A stretch of DNA of 64,000 nucleotides from CADCVQ01 sp038260305 (GCA_038260305.1 JBBSNY010000010.1:1-64000), one strand, 5' to 3'; shown: positions 50,292 to 59,245, numbered from the stretch's first letter. The notes: generated by a model from the letters alone, not told the origin. Numbers and translations: made by a program.

Positions 50292-51080
50292 TCAGTACAC
50301 CTCCGGGACGAAGGTCTGGTCGGTGATCGGGGGTCGCACGTAGTGGCCGTCGTCCTGGCGTGCCGGAAGCTCGAGCGGCGGCGGGATGACGTCCTCGTAG
50401 GGGATCATCGACAGCAGGTGCGCGATGCAGTTGAGGCGGGCGCGGCGCTTGTCGTTCGCATCGACGACGTACCACGGCGCCTGCTTGATGTCGGTCGCCG
50501 CGAACATGTTGTCCTTCGCCCGCGAGTACTCCACCCACTTCTCGCGCGACTGCAGGTCCATCGGGCTGAGCTTCCAGCGGCGCATCGGGTCCGTGATGCG
50601 CGCCTGGAAGCGCTTCTCCTGCTCGGCATCAGAGACCGAGAACCAGTACTTGATGAGAATGATCCCGGATAGCACAAGCATCCGCTCAAACTCCGGGCAG
50701 GAGCGCATGAACTCCTGGTACTCCTCCTCGGTGCAGAAGCCCATCACGCGCTCGACGCCGGCGCGGTTGTACCAGGAGCGGTCGAACATCACGAGCTCGC
50801 CGGCCGCGGGCAGGTGGGCCGCGTAGCGCTGGAAGTACCACTGCGTGCGCTCGCGCTCGGTCGGCGCGGCGAGCGCGGCGATCCGCCACACCCTTGGGCT
50901 CGTTCGCTCGGCGATGCGCTTGATGACACCGCCCTTGCCGGCGGCGTCGCGGCCCTCGAAGACGACGACGACCTTGAGGCCCTCGGCCTTCATGTACTCC
51001 TGCATCAGGACGAGCTCGCGCTGCAGGCGCGTCAGCTCCTTGTCGAAGACCTTGCGGTCGAGCTTCTTGATCTTTGCCAT
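50292..51080 (-). CDS. ppk2: Polyphosphate kinase 2
   Basis: PPK2-family kinase of 262 residues, which moves phosphate between polyphosphate and nucleotides in the cytosol. Walker A VVVFEGRDAAGKGGVIKRI near residue 40, lid and acidic residues in MFDRSWYNRAGVERVMGF near 100, then KYWFSVSDAEQEKRFQARI, RRWKLSPMDLQSREKWVEYS and PWYVVDANDKRRARLNCI. The SxxDxxS-like order fits class I (ADP to ATP or GTP direction), but the class is not certain from sequence. The ATG at 51080 gives the single-domain length. Confidence 0.93.
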   Translation of the reverse strand: MAKIKKLDRKVFDKELTRLQRELVLMQEYMKAEGLKVVVVFEGRDAAGKGGVIKRIAERTSPRVWRIAALAAPTERERTQWYFQRYAAHLPAAGELVMFDRSWYNRAGVERVMGFCTEEEYQEFMRSCPEFERMLVLSGIILIKYWFSVSDAEQEKRFQARITDPMRRWKLSPMDLQSREKWVEYSRAKDNMFAATDIKQAPWYVVDANDKRRARLNCIAHLLSMIPYEDVIPPPLELPARQDDGHYVRPPITDQTFVPEVY

Positions 51081-51157
51081 ACGGCCCAGTCTCGTGCGCG
51101 GCGACGCGCCGGACAAGGCCGTGGTGGCGCAAATGCGGCCCCGTCGACTGGACACCG

Positions 51158-52912
51158 CTACCGCTTGATGCGCTTGAGCCTGATCGTCCGCTTCGTCGGC
51201 TTCACCTTGCGGTCGGATGGAGTCAGCGTGAGGGTCGCCTTGAGCGCGCTGCGCGAGAGGCGTAGGCGCTTGCGGCCGATCGGGTTGAGCTTGATGACCA
51301 AGCGACGGCTGCTCCCCGCCGCCACGGAGTAGCGCCCGCTGGCGAGGATGATCGTCGATGTTGCGGCCGAGCGCGCGGAAGCCGCTGTGCGTGCCACGGT
51401 GATCTTCGCCGTTCCTGTGCACTTCGCGACCTTGCCGCATCGCAGCAGGACGCGGATCGTCCCCGCGCTCGAGGGCGTGACGAATGCCGGAACACGCCCG
51501 AGCGAGACGACCGCGTGCTTGGTGCTCGAAGCGTCGCCGGTGCCACCCGTCCCACTGGTCCCGCCCGTGCCGGTCCCGCCCGTGCCGGTCCCGCCCGTGC
51601 CGGTCCCGCCGCTGGCGGTCCCACCGACGCCGGTCGCGCCAGTGCCGGTCCCCCCAGCAGCGGTCCCGCCGTCGCCGGTGCCTCCGGTGGCGCCCCCGCC
51701 GCCGCCACCCGTGCCGCCGCCGCCCGCGGGCGCTGGATCAACGGTGTAGCCGACGGTCTTGGTTGCCGTGTTCCCCGCGACATCGGTCGCCGTGACCTTG
51801 AACTGATGCGCGCCCGCCGCAGCGGTATCGACCATCGCCGGATACAAACACGACGCAACCCCCGACCCACCCGGGTCCGAGCACGCGACAACCGACGACA
51901 CAGACGCCCCGAGCGCGAAGTTCGCGCCCACCGCCGGCGTGCTCACCACGATCGTCGGCGGCGTCTGATCAACGAGCACCACCGTGTAGTGAACCGTCTT
52001 GGTCGCGTGATGGCCCTCGTTATCGGCGGCCGACACGACGAACGTGTGCGCACCGACCGAGGACGTATCGACCGTCGCCGGATAGTCGCACGACGCGATA
52101 CCACTGCCAGGCGCGCTGCACCCAGCATCCGACGCCAAAGAAGAGCCCTGCGCGTACTGCCCGCCCTCCGCCGGAGTCGTGACCGTGATGGTGACCGGAT
52201 CCGTCGTACCCGACGCATCCACGATGTACTGCACCGAGCTCGACGTCGTGTTACCCGCACCATCCTGCGCCGTAGCCGCAAACGTATGGGTGCCCGTCGC
52301 CGCCGTATCGACCATCGCGGGATACACACACGAGGAGAGACCACTGCCACCCGCATCGCTACACGACACGACCGACGTCACGCTCGCACCCTGCACAAGA
52401 TGCTGGCCGTTGGTCGGCGTCGAAAACGCGATCGTCGGCGGCGTCCTATCCGCGCCGACGGTGTAGCCGACGGTCTCGGTCGCCGTGTTCCCCGCGACAT
52501 CGGTCGCCGTGACCATGAACTCATGGGCGCCCGCCGCAGCGGTATCGACCATCGCCGGATACACACACGACAAAACCCCCGACCCACCCGGGTCCGAGCA
52601 CGCGACGTCCGACGACACCAAGGCCCCAACCGCGAAGTCCGCACCCGCCGCCGGCGTGCTCACCACGATCGTCGGCGGCGTCTCATCAAAGACCACCTCG
52701 GCGCTGTTCGAACACGTCTCCGGCGCTGTGATCGCCGTGCAGCCGCGGCTCGCCGGCTGCGGGAACCCGATCATGCCGACCGCGCTCGCCGACGCCGGTG
52801 CGACGGTGGCGGCGGCCGGCCCGCAGAAGGCAGCCATCGCCGTCAGGCCGACGCTGAGGACGAGCACGCCCCTGTGTGCCCAGCGGACGATCTCAAACGC
52901 TGATCGCGACAT
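51158..52912 (-). CDS. Secreted protein with four Ig-like repeats and a Gly/Thr linker
   Basis: Exported protein of 584 residues. A signal peptide (GVLVLSVGLTAMAAFCGPAA) is followed by four ~90-residue HYR/Ig-like repeats, each containing TPPTI-type starts, one CSDPGGSGV-S-C pair and a VTATDVAGN-type strand. Then comes a ~75-residue Gly/Thr linker (repeats of GGTGTG), and a C-terminal beta domain ending KRTIRLKRIKR. The repeats probably form stalk-like beta sandwiches with internal disulfides; a surface adhesin or matrix role is likely but unproven. The start ATG 52912 follows GGGGTAGTG. The first and fourth repeats are nearly identical in DNA. Confidence 0.82.
   Translation of the reverse strand: MSRSAFEIVRWAHRGVLVLSVGLTAMAAFCGPAAATVAPASASAVGMIGFPQPASRGCTAITAPETCSNSAEVVFDETPPTIVVSTPAAGADFAVGALVSSDVACSDPGGSGVLSCVYPAMVDTAAAGAHEFMVTATDVAGNTATETVGYTVGADRTPPTIAFSTPTNGQHLVQGASVTSVVSCSDAGGSGLSSCVYPAMVDTAATGTHTFAATAQDGAGNTTSSSVQYIVDASGTTDPVTITVTTPAEGGQYAQGSSLASDAGCSAPGSGIASCDYPATVDTSSVGAHTFVVSAADNEGHHATKTVHYTVVLVDQTPPTIVVSTPAVGANFALGASVSSVVACSDPGGSGVASCLYPAMVDTAAAGAHQFKVTATDVAGNTATKTVGYTVDPAPAGGGGTGGGGGGATGGTGDGGTAAGGTGTGATGVGGTASGGTGTGGTGTGGTGTGGTSGTGGTGDASSTKHAVVSLGRVPAFVTPSSAGTIRVLLRCGKVAKCTGTAKITVARTAASARSAATSTIILASGRYSVAAGSSRRLVIKLNPIGRKRLRLSRSALKATLTLTPSDRKVKPTKRTIRLKRIKR
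51742..51966. repeat. 225-bp intragenic repeat, copy A
   Basis: Encodes most of Ig-like repeat 4 of the secreted protein. It is nearly identical over its full length to 52459-52683 (repeat 1), while repeats 2 and 3 between them are diverged. Recent duplication or gene conversion inside one gene. Confidence 0.8.
52459..52683. repeat. 225-bp intragenic repeat, copy B
   Basis: Encodes most of Ig-like repeat 1. It shares long identical runs with 51742-51966, for example GCAGCGGTATCGACCATCGC in both. The two copies are direct repeats 717 bp apart, so recombination between them would delete two and a half modules in frame. Confidence 0.8.
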
Positions 52913-53046
52913 CACTACCCCAGTCCTTGGTCCCTCGCGGAGCGATTCCGTGCCCGCGAACGTGGCTGACGCTATCAGAGGGCCAAGCGCGATCCACACG
53001 CTCGAACGGCGCCCGCGCACCCGGGGACTCGGGCTATCCTCCGACG

Positions 53047-54006
53047 ATGCCCACGATCACCGACGAGCTCGTCGCCGAGCACCGTGCGCTCATCCGGGAA
53101 TGCGGCCTCATCGACCGTTCGGAGCGCGGCAAGCTCGCGCTCACCGGCAGCGAATGCAATGCGTTTCTGGCCGGTCAGGTGACGAACGACATCGTCGGGC
53201 TCGAGGCTGGCCGCGGCTGCTACGCGGCGTTTCTCACCCACAAGGGCAAGATGCTCGGCGACCTGCGCGTACTGGCTGTCGGCGAGCCGGCTGCGGAGCT
53301 GCTGCTCGACACCGAGCGCGCGACCCTGCAGGCGCTCTTCGACCTCGTCCGACGTTTCAAGATCGGCTATGACGTCGAGCTGCACAAGCGCACCGTTCAG
53401 CGCGGGCTGCTGTCGTTGATCGGCCCGCGGGCGCGGGCAATCGCCGGCGCGCAGGACCTCGCCGAGGAGGAGCACGCCCACCGCGCCGGAGCGATCGCCG
53501 GCCACGCCGTGCGACTGATCGTCACCGACGGCGGCATCGACGTGCTCTGCGACGCCGACGACACCGACGCCGTGCGCGCAGCGCTGGAGCAGGACGGCGC
53601 GACGCCCGTCTCGGAGGCCGCCACCGAGATCGTCCGCGTCGAGCGCGGGCGCCCGCGCTATGGCTTCGACCTCGACGACACGACGATCCCTCAGGAGGCG
53701 GGCCTGAACGCCCGCGCGGTGAGCTTCACGAAGGGCTGCTATGTCGGCCAGGAGACGGTCGCGCGGCTCTTCTACCGCGGCAAGCCCAACCGCCACCTGC
53801 GCGGCCTGCGGCTGTCGGAGCCCGCGCCGGTCGGAACGGAGCTGCAGCTCGGCGAGCGCGTCGTCGGTCGCCTCACGAGCTCCGTCGTCTCCCCCACCGA
53901 CGGACCGATCGCGCTCGCGCTCGTGCGCCGCGAGGCTCCGGTCGGCGAGACCGTCGCGCTCGCCGGCGGCGCCAGCGCCGAGGTCGTCGAGCTCCCATTC
54001 AGCTGA
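53047..54006 (+). CDS. ygfZ: YgfZ/GcvT-like folate-binding protein
   Basis: Protein of 319 residues of the YgfZ (COG0354) family, which uses tetrahydrofolate to support repair or maturation of Fe-S enzymes. The signature KGCYVGQETVARLFYRGKPN near residue 232 carries the conserved Cys; N-terminal LALTGSECNAFLAGQVTND and FLTHKGKMLGDLRVL are also typical. The C-terminal barrel has PVGTELQLGERVVGRLTSSV. The ATG at 53047 is the natural start. Several Fe-S enzymes in this window (FbiC, the PaoABC proteins) could depend on such a factor, but no direct link is shown. It converges on the exonuclease gene with an 8-bp overlap. Confidence 0.9.
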   Translation: MPTITDELVAEHRALIRECGLIDRSERGKLALTGSECNAFLAGQVTNDIVGLEAGRGCYAAFLTHKGKMLGDLRVLAVGEPAAELLLDTERATLQALFDLVRRFKIGYDVELHKRTVQRGLLSLIGPRARAIAGAQDLAEEEHAHRAGAIAGHAVRLIVTDGGIDVLCDADDTDAVRAALEQDGATPVSEAATEIVRVERGRPRYGFDLDDTTIPQEAGLNARAVSFTKGCYVGQETVARLFYRGKPNRHLRGLRLSEPAPVGTELQLGERVVGRLTSSVVSPTDGPIALALVRREAPVGETVALAGGASAEVVELPFS

Positions 54007-55894
54007 CGCCCGTGGGCGCGCCGGCGGCGTCACCCCGCAACGGCCAAGCGCCCGTGTCTGAAGCCGCTTGTGCGGGCGCGGCGGCGTCACCCCGCAGCGG
54101 CCAAGTGCCCGTGTCTGAAGCCGCTTGTGCGGGCGCGGCGGCGTCACCCTCTGGCCCAAAGCCGGCGCCCGTGAGGAAGCGATCGATCGTGGCGGGCCCG
54201 GGAGCCGGGCGCAGGTCGAGGCTGTCGGCGTCGTGGCCCGCCAACCACGTCTGCACGATCCGCGTCTCGGCGACGGCTTCGGCGGGTAGCTGCGCGACCG
54301 AGTCGTGGCGCCCGCGGAGCGCCGCCGGCGTGCGCTCGTGGACGTCGGCCGCGGACGCGTCCGGCGCCCAGTCCGCGAGCCGGCCGCCGACGATCCAGAA
54401 CGCGTCGTGGCCGGTCGCCCGCGGATGTTGGGCGAGGACGAGCCGCGGATGCGCATGCGTCGCGGCCAGCGAGCGCCCGTCGCGATCCAGCGAGCGGACG
54501 AGCAGCGCGATCCGCTCGCGCCGGCGCCGCAGCCAGGCGGCGCGCTCGTAGCGCTGGTCGGCGGCGGCGGCGCGCATCTGCGCATCGAGGTGCGCCAGGA
54601 GTGCCCCGCCGCCGCCACCGCCACCGCCACCGGAGCGGGGGTCGCCGTCGGTCTCGGTGAACAGGCCGAGTGCCTCGTCGAGGCGGCGGCGGTAGAGATT
54701 CGGATCAAGGTCGTTGAGGCACGGCGACAGGCAGCGCCCCATCTCGCCGTAGGCCGACGGCCACGGGCGTAGGCGCAGCTTGCGCCCGCAGTGGCGCAGG
54801 CCGAACAGCGAGTCGAGCTGCTCCTTGAGCTCAACCGCCCCGGCGCGACTGGGCAGCGGCCCGATCGTGACGGCGCGCCCCGCGGCCGGCTCGCGCGCGA
54901 TTTCGAGCACAGGGAATGCGATGTCCAGACGGCAGCGCAGGTACACGTACGGGTCGTCGTGCTTGTGGACGACGTTGCCGGGCGGGCGCAGCTCGCGGAT
55001 CAGCCGGTGCTCGAGCACAAGCGCCCCGAGCTCCGAGCACGTCGGGCGGTGGTCGACGATCGCCGCCTGCTCCGTCCATCCCTCGGTCGCCGCCGAGGCA
55101 GCGAAGTGTGAGCGCGCACGCGTGCGCAGCGACACGGACTTGCCGACGTAGAGGACCTGGCCCGCGCTGTTGCGAAACAGGTAGACGCCCGGCACGTCGG
55201 GCAGCGAGGACGTGTCCGGGCGATGGCGCTTGATCGTCCCGCCGGTGAGCGTGCGCTTTGCCCGCGGCCGGGCGCGCCGCACCGGGCCAAGGGCCGTCAG
55301 CGCGTCGGCGACGGTCGCGGCATGCGCGCACAGGCGCCCGAAGAGCGCGCAGAACACGCGCGCGCACGTCTCGGCGTCGGCGAGCGCACGGTGCGTCGTC
55401 TCGACCTCGATGCCGAGCGCGTCGGCGAGCGCCGCCAGCCTGCGCTGGCGCACGAGCGGAGCGAAGCGGCGCGCAAGCGCGACGGTGCACAAGACCGGCG
55501 GATCGGGCCAGCGCAGGCCGGCTCGGCCGAAAGCCTGGCGCAGCACGCGGCGGTCGAAGGAGGCGTTGTGGGCGACGAACACCCGTCCCTCGAGCTGCTC
55601 GGCGAGGTCGGGCAGGACGGCCTCGGCGGCCGGGGCCGCGTCGACCATCTGCTGGGAGATCTGCGTGAAGCGCTGGATCGCCCGCGACAGCGGCGCCCGC
55701 GCGCCGACGAGCGTCTCCCAGCGATCGTGCAGCTCGCCGCCGCCGACGAGCACCGCCCCGACCTCCGTCAGCTCGCAGTCCTCCCCCGCGCGGCCGTTGG
55801 TCTCGGTGTCGACGACGAGGAACTCGGCCGTCGCGAGCGGCTGGTTGAGCAGATCCACGAACGTATGTTCTCTGCCCGCCCAGACGCCATGCAC
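53999..55894 (-). CDS. DEDDh exonuclease fused to GIY-YIG/UvrC-like nuclease
   Basis: Fusion of ~631 residues. The N-terminal 3'-5' exonuclease of the DnaQ type shows FLVVDTETNGRAGEDCELTE (DxE), HNASFDRRVLRQAF and HRALADAETCARVF (His-x4-Asp). From ~235 a UvrC/Cho-like GIY-YIG domain follows: PGVYLFRNSAGQVLYVGKSV, RTRARSHFAAS, Glu in ELGALVLEHRLIREL, then a UvrC-like cysteine segment GEMGRCLSPC. This fusion is known in actinobacteria and probably acts in repair. A Gly9 run lies near 420. The last ~50 residues are tandem repeats (AAPAQAASDTGTWPLRGD). Starts at GTG 55894 or 55858 are possible. Confidence 0.9.
   Translation of the reverse strand: MHGVWAGREHTFVDLLNQPLATAEFLVVDTETNGRAGEDCELTEVGAVLVGGGELHDRWETLVGARAPLSRAIQRFTQISQQMVDAAPAAEAVLPDLAEQLEGRVFVAHNASFDRRVLRQAFGRAGLRWPDPPVLCTVALARRFAPLVRQRRLAALADALGIEVETTHRALADAETCARVFCALFGRLCAHAATVADALTALGPVRRARPRAKRTLTGGTIKRHRPDTSSLPDVPGVYLFRNSAGQVLYVGKSVSLRTRARSHFAASAATEGWTEQAAIVDHRPTCSELGALVLEHRLIRELRPPGNVVHKHDDPYVYLRCRLDIAFPVLEIAREPAAGRAVTIGPLPSRAGAVELKEQLDSLFGLRHCGRKLRLRPWPSAYGEMGRCLSPCLNDLDPNLYRRRLDEALGLFTETDGDPRSGGGGGGGGGALLAHLDAQMRAAAADQRYERAAWLRRRRERIALLVRSLDRDGRSLAATHAHPRLVLAQHPRATGHDAFWIVGGRLADWAPDASAADVHERTPAALRGRHDSVAQLPAEAVAETRIVQTWLAGHDADSLDLRPAPGPATIDRFLTGAGFGPEGDAAAPAQAASDTGTWPLRGDAAAPAQAASDTGAWPLRGDAAGAPTGVS
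54024..54150. repeat. 57-bp tandem repeat inside the exonuclease gene
   Basis: Units begin GCGGCGTCACCCCGCA at 54024, 54081 and, cut short, 54138. Since 57 is divisible by 3, each unit adds 19 residues (AAPAQAASDTGTWPLRGD-like) to the protein C-terminus without changing frame. Copies 1 and 2 differ at only two or three positions, so the number of units may vary between strains. Confidence 0.85.
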
Positions 55895-55963
55895 GCGACC
55901 TTGCAGCGGCGGCCCGGGGGTCGCCGAGGCGCTCGGGTAGGTTGCCGAGGGTCAGTCCCTCGG

Positions 55964-56425
55964 ATGCCTGTGTCAACTAGGACGGTGAAAGCGATCGCTG
56001 CGCGACGCGCGACGTCACGGGCCGCCGTCCTGCTCGCGTCCACGCTCGCGCTCGCGGCCTGCGGCGCCGACCAGGTCGCCGATCGCCCATCCGAGCCGCC
56101 CGCGATCACGGTCAGCGCGACGATCTCCGCGCGCGCGGTCACGGTCTCGCCGGCGCACTTCGGGGCCCGCACGGTCGACCTGCTGATCTCCAACCAGAGC
56201 TCCACCTCGCGCCAGCTCGTCCTGCGCAGCGCGCGCCTTGCGAGCGGCGCGGATGCGCTCGAGCAGACGACGGGACCGATCAACCCGGGCGGCACGATCA
56301 CGCTGCACGCGAAGCTTGGCGAGGGCGTGTACACGGCCTCGGTCCGGCGCTCGACGGTCGCCCCCGCGACCATCACCGTCGGCCCGGCGGGCACCGACGC
56401 GGCCGACGATCTGCTGGCGCCGTAG
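55964..56425 (+). CDS. Small lipoprotein of unknown function
   Basis: Lipoprotein of 153 residues. The basic start (MPVSTRTVKAIAARRATSR) is followed by AAVLLASTLALAACG with the acylated Cys near residue 34. The mature part is strand-rich (ITVSATISARAVTVSPAHFG, VDLLISNQSSTSRQLVLRSA, GGTITLHAKLGEGVYTASVR), resembling a cupredoxin-like or Ig-like fold without metal ligands; it may bind or coat the outer cell wall. The next secreted-protein gene starts at its stop (TAGTG), so the two are likely co-expressed. Divergent from the exonuclease gene. Confidence 0.78.
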   Translation: MPVSTRTVKAIAARRATSRAAVLLASTLALAACGADQVADRPSEPPAITVSATISARAVTVSPAHFGARTVDLLISNQSSTSRQLVLRSARLASGADALEQTTGPINPGGTITLHAKLGEGVYTASVRRSTVAPATITVGPAGTDAADDLLAP

Positions 56426-56460
56426 TGGCACGCGAGCAAGACGCCGCCGAGGTTGCGACA

Positions 56461-57039
56461 ATGCGCGCAATGCGCCGGACCAGGATCGTTCCCGCAGCGC
56501 TCGTGGCCCTGGTGCTCGGGACAGCGTCCGCGCTCGTGCTGAGCGGCGGGTCGTCGGCCAGGCCATCAAGGTCGCAGACGCTGTTTCGCACGACGCTGCT
56601 CCAGGACGCCAAGACGACGGCCGGGATCAAGCGCGTCCTGCGCGGGGGCGGCATCGTCGCACCCGAGATCGCCTACCAGGACGTCACCGGCGACGGGCGC
56701 TCGGACGCGGTCGTGACGGTCGAGACCGGCGGCGCCGCCGGTGCCGTGGCCGTCTACGTCTTCAGCACACACGGCAAGGCGGCCGACAGTCAGCTGCGCG
56801 CGGTCTACCGCTCCCAGCAGCTGTATCGCGCCATCGTCCAGGTCTCCGCAGGGACGCTGATCCTGCGCACGCCGCGCTACGCGTCCGGTGACGATCTCTG
56901 CTGCCCGGCGAAGGTCTTCGAGCGCGTCTACGCGTGGAACGACGCTGCGGCCACGCTCAAGCAGCGCGCCTCGGTGGAGCTCGACGGCCCCAGCGCCACG
57001 ACGACGACGACGCCCGCCGTGCCGCCGGCGCAGGGCTGA
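56461..57039 (+). CDS. Secreted protein with a DG-rich (VCBS/FG-GAP-like) segment
   Basis: Exported protein of about 192 residues. RTRIVPAALVALVLGTASAL is the signal or anchor helix. The mature part holds EIAYQDVTGDGRSDAVVTVE, a calcium-loop-like D-x-D-G-D/S pattern seen in FG-GAP/VCBS repeats, then AVAVYVFSTHGK and LILRTPRYASGDDLCCPAKV with adjacent Cys. The tail is Thr/Pro-rich. The ATG at 56461 suits the signal peptide; a GTG at 56425 overlapping the upstream lipoprotein stop would extend it by 12 residues and couple translation. Function unknown. Confidence 0.75.
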   Translation: MRAMRRTRIVPAALVALVLGTASALVLSGGSSARPSRSQTLFRTTLLQDAKTTAGIKRVLRGGGIVAPEIAYQDVTGDGRSDAVVTVETGGAAGAVAVYVFSTHGKAADSQLRAVYRSQQLYRAIVQVSAGTLILRTPRYASGDDLCCPAKVFERVYAWNDAAATLKQRASVELDGPSATTTTTPAVPPAQG

Positions 57040-57283
57040 CCGCCGCCCGCGATACGCGGCGATCGCGCCCACCGGCGTTGCCCGCGCGTTGCCCGCGGCC
57101 GCCAGGAACGGCCGGACCCGCTCCAGGGAGCCAGACCACAGCCGGCCTGTGCCAGCTCGCACACCGATGACTTCGACCCCGGCGGGCGGTCTGTGTTCCA
57201 CGAGCCACGACAAGGAGGAGGTTCGCCGCCTGACCACCGCCGCCGCGGGCGCAACGGCACGCAACCAATGCGAGTGTGCAATA

Positions 57284-57299
57284 CTTGCGTGCATGCAAG
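57284..57299. promoter_or_regulatory. MarR operator palindrome over a leaderless promoter
   Basis: CTTGC-GTGCAT-GCAAG is a 16-bp inverted repeat that contains the marR ATG (57293). AATACT at 57280-57285 is a good -10 hexamer seven bases before that ATG, so the transcript should start at or next to the start codon. A MarR dimer on this site would block both polymerase and initiation: simple self-repression of marR and the efflux gene behind it. Confidence 0.6.
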
Positions 57300-57778
57300 C
57301 ATCTACTTCGCCCGTCGCCGCCGCGCCGCCCCTAGCCGAGGCAGACGCGCTCGCGGCCGACCTGCTCGCGCTCTGGCGCCGCGTCATCGGCACGGGCTCC
57401 GGCGACCCCCGCGCCTACGCGATCTTCGAGGAGCTCGACCTCACGCTGACGCAGGTCAAGGCGTTGTGCGCGCTGTCGGCCAGCGAGCTGACCGTCAAGG
57501 AGCTCGCCGAGCGGCTCGGGCTGTCGCTGCCCGGCGCCAGCCGTGCCGTCGACGCGCTCGTCGCGCGTGACCTGCTGCACCGCCGCGAGGACCCCGCCGA
57601 CCGCCGCCAGAAGCGCCTGACCTCGAGCACGGCGGGCCGCGATGCACTCACCCGCCTCGACGAGGCCCGCCTCGCCGGCGTCGCCGCGTTCGCCGTGACG
57701 CTGCCGGCCGACCAGTGCCGGCAGCTTTCGGGCGCGCTGCGCCCGATTCTCGACGACCTGCAGGAGGTGGGCTCGTGA
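57293..57778 (+). CDS. MarR-family transcriptional repressor
   Basis: Winged-helix regulator of 161 residues. The core reads DLTLTQVKALCALSASELTV, KELAERLGLSLPGASRAVDA (recognition helix) and ARDLLHRREDPADRRQKRL (wing with the conserved D-R-R), flanked by dimer helices. It should bind the palindrome overlapping its own start and release it when a phenolic or drug-like ligand binds. The ATG at 57293 appears leaderless. Its stop overlaps the GTG of the MFS gene (GTGA), and AGGAGG inside its end serves that gene, so regulator and pump form one unit. Confidence 0.9.
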   Translation: MQASTSPVAAAPPLAEADALAADLLALWRRVIGTGSGDPRAYAIFEELDLTLTQVKALCALSASELTVKELAERLGLSLPGASRAVDALVARDLLHRREDPADRRQKRLTSSTAGRDALTRLDEARLAGVAAFAVTLPADQCRQLSGALRPILDDLQEVGS

Positions 57779-59235
57779 CGAAGCGACTGGCCCTCAACGA
57801 GGACAACCGCCGCTGGTGGACGCTAGCGGCGATGTGCTTCGCGCTGTTCATGATCATGCTCGACAACACGGTCGTGAACGTCGCGCTGCCGTCGATTCAG
57901 AGGGACCTGCACTCGACGTACGCGACGCTCGAGTGGACGGTCAACGCGTACACGCTGTCGCTCGCCGTGCTGCTCATCACCGGCGGCCGGCTCGGCGACA
58001 TCTTCGGCCGCCGCAAGGTGTTCCTCTTGGGTGTCGGCCTGTTCGCAGCCTCGAGCGCGTTCATCGGCTTCTCGCAGACCGACGCCTGGCTCATCGGCGG
58101 TCGCGCGGCCCAGGGCATGGGTGCCGCGCTCATGATGCCGGCGACGTTGTCGATCATCACGAACACGTTCGCACCGCAGGAGCGCGGCCGCGCGCTCGGC
58201 ATGTGGGCTGGGGTGTCGGCGCTGGCGCTCGCGATCGGGCCCGTCGTCGGCGGCTACCTCGTCGAGTACGTCTCATGGCAGTCGATCTTCTTCCTCAACC
58301 TGCCGGTCGCCGCCGGCGCCTTGGCGATCACGCTGTTCGCGACGAAGGAATCGCGCGACGAGAGCGTCGTGGCGAAGCTCGACCTCGGCGGCATCGCGGC
58401 GATCACGATCGGGCTCGGCGCCCTGACGCTGGCGCTCGTCGAGGCCAGCACGTGGGGCTGGGGATCGCCCGCCAACGTGGGCCTGCTCGCCGTCGCGGCG
58501 GCGGGTCTCGTCGCCTTCGCGATCGTCGAGCGGCGCGTCCGCGTGCCGATGGTCGACTTCGAGTTCTTCCGCTCCAAGACGTTCCTCGGGGCGAGCCTCG
58601 TCGCCTTCATCGTGTCGTTCGCGATGCTCGCGATGTTCTTCTTCATCGCGATCTACATGCAGAACATCGAGGGCTACTCGCCGCTGGAAGCCGGCATCCG
58701 CTTCCTGCCGACGACGCTCTGCATCATCCTCATCTCGCCGTTCTCCGGGCGGCTCGCCGATCGCATCGGCCCGCGCCCACTCATGACCGGCGGCCTGCTG
58801 CTCGTCGCGATCTCGCTCTTCTGGCAGTCGCACCTGTCGGTCGGCTCGGGCTTCTCCTTCCTGGCCCCCGGCTTCGTGCTGATGGGCGTCGGGATGGGCT
58901 TCACGATGTCGCCGATGAGCACCGCCGCGATGAACGCCGTCGATCGCACGAAGGCCGGCGTCGCCGGCGGCATCCTGTCGATGAGCCGGATGGTCGGCGG
59001 AACGCTCGGCGTCGCCGTCATGGGCGCCTTCATCGGCAAGCCTTCGGACCCCTCGGCATACGTCTCGTCGCTCGGCCACGGGCTCGTCATGGGCGCCGTC
59101 GTCGCTGCCATGGGCGCGCTCGTCGCGTGGACGCTCATCTCGCCCGAGCTCGCCGGCGGCGTGACGTCGGCGCCGGTCGTCGGCGAGGCCGTCCAGCCGC
59201 CGGCGGAGGGGACGCGCGAGCCGGTGGGTGCGTAG
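57775..59235 (+). CDS. MFS drug/proton antiporter (DHA2, EmrB/QacA type)
   Basis: Integral membrane exporter of 486 residues with 14 predicted helices, which expels drugs or other hydrophobic compounds in exchange for protons. Motif A GRLGDIFGRRKVFLLGVG near 75; FMIMLDNTVVNVALPSIQ at helix 1 (motif D1); motif C-like ALAIGPVVGGYLVEYVSWQ near 150, the antiporter signature. The GTG at 57775 has AGGAGG eight bases upstream, inside the marR gene. Regulation is expected by the MarR protein. The true substrate is unknown. Confidence 0.93.
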   Translation: MTKRLALNEDNRRWWTLAAMCFALFMIMLDNTVVNVALPSIQRDLHSTYATLEWTVNAYTLSLAVLLITGGRLGDIFGRRKVFLLGVGLFAASSAFIGFSQTDAWLIGGRAAQGMGAALMMPATLSIITNTFAPQERGRALGMWAGVSALALAIGPVVGGYLVEYVSWQSIFFLNLPVAAGALAITLFATKESRDESVVAKLDLGGIAAITIGLGALTLALVEASTWGWGSPANVGLLAVAAAGLVAFAIVERRVRVPMVDFEFFRSKTFLGASLVAFIVSFAMLAMFFFIAIYMQNIEGYSPLEAGIRFLPTTLCIILISPFSGRLADRIGPRPLMTGGLLLVAISLFWQSHLSVGSGFSFLAPGFVLMGVGMGFTMSPMSTAAMNAVDRTKAGVAGGILSMSRMVGGTLGVAVMGAFIGKPSDPSAYVSSLGHGLVMGAVVAAMGALVAWTLISPELAGGVTSAPVVGEAVQPPAEGTREPVGA

Positions 59236-59245
59236 GATCCCCCGG

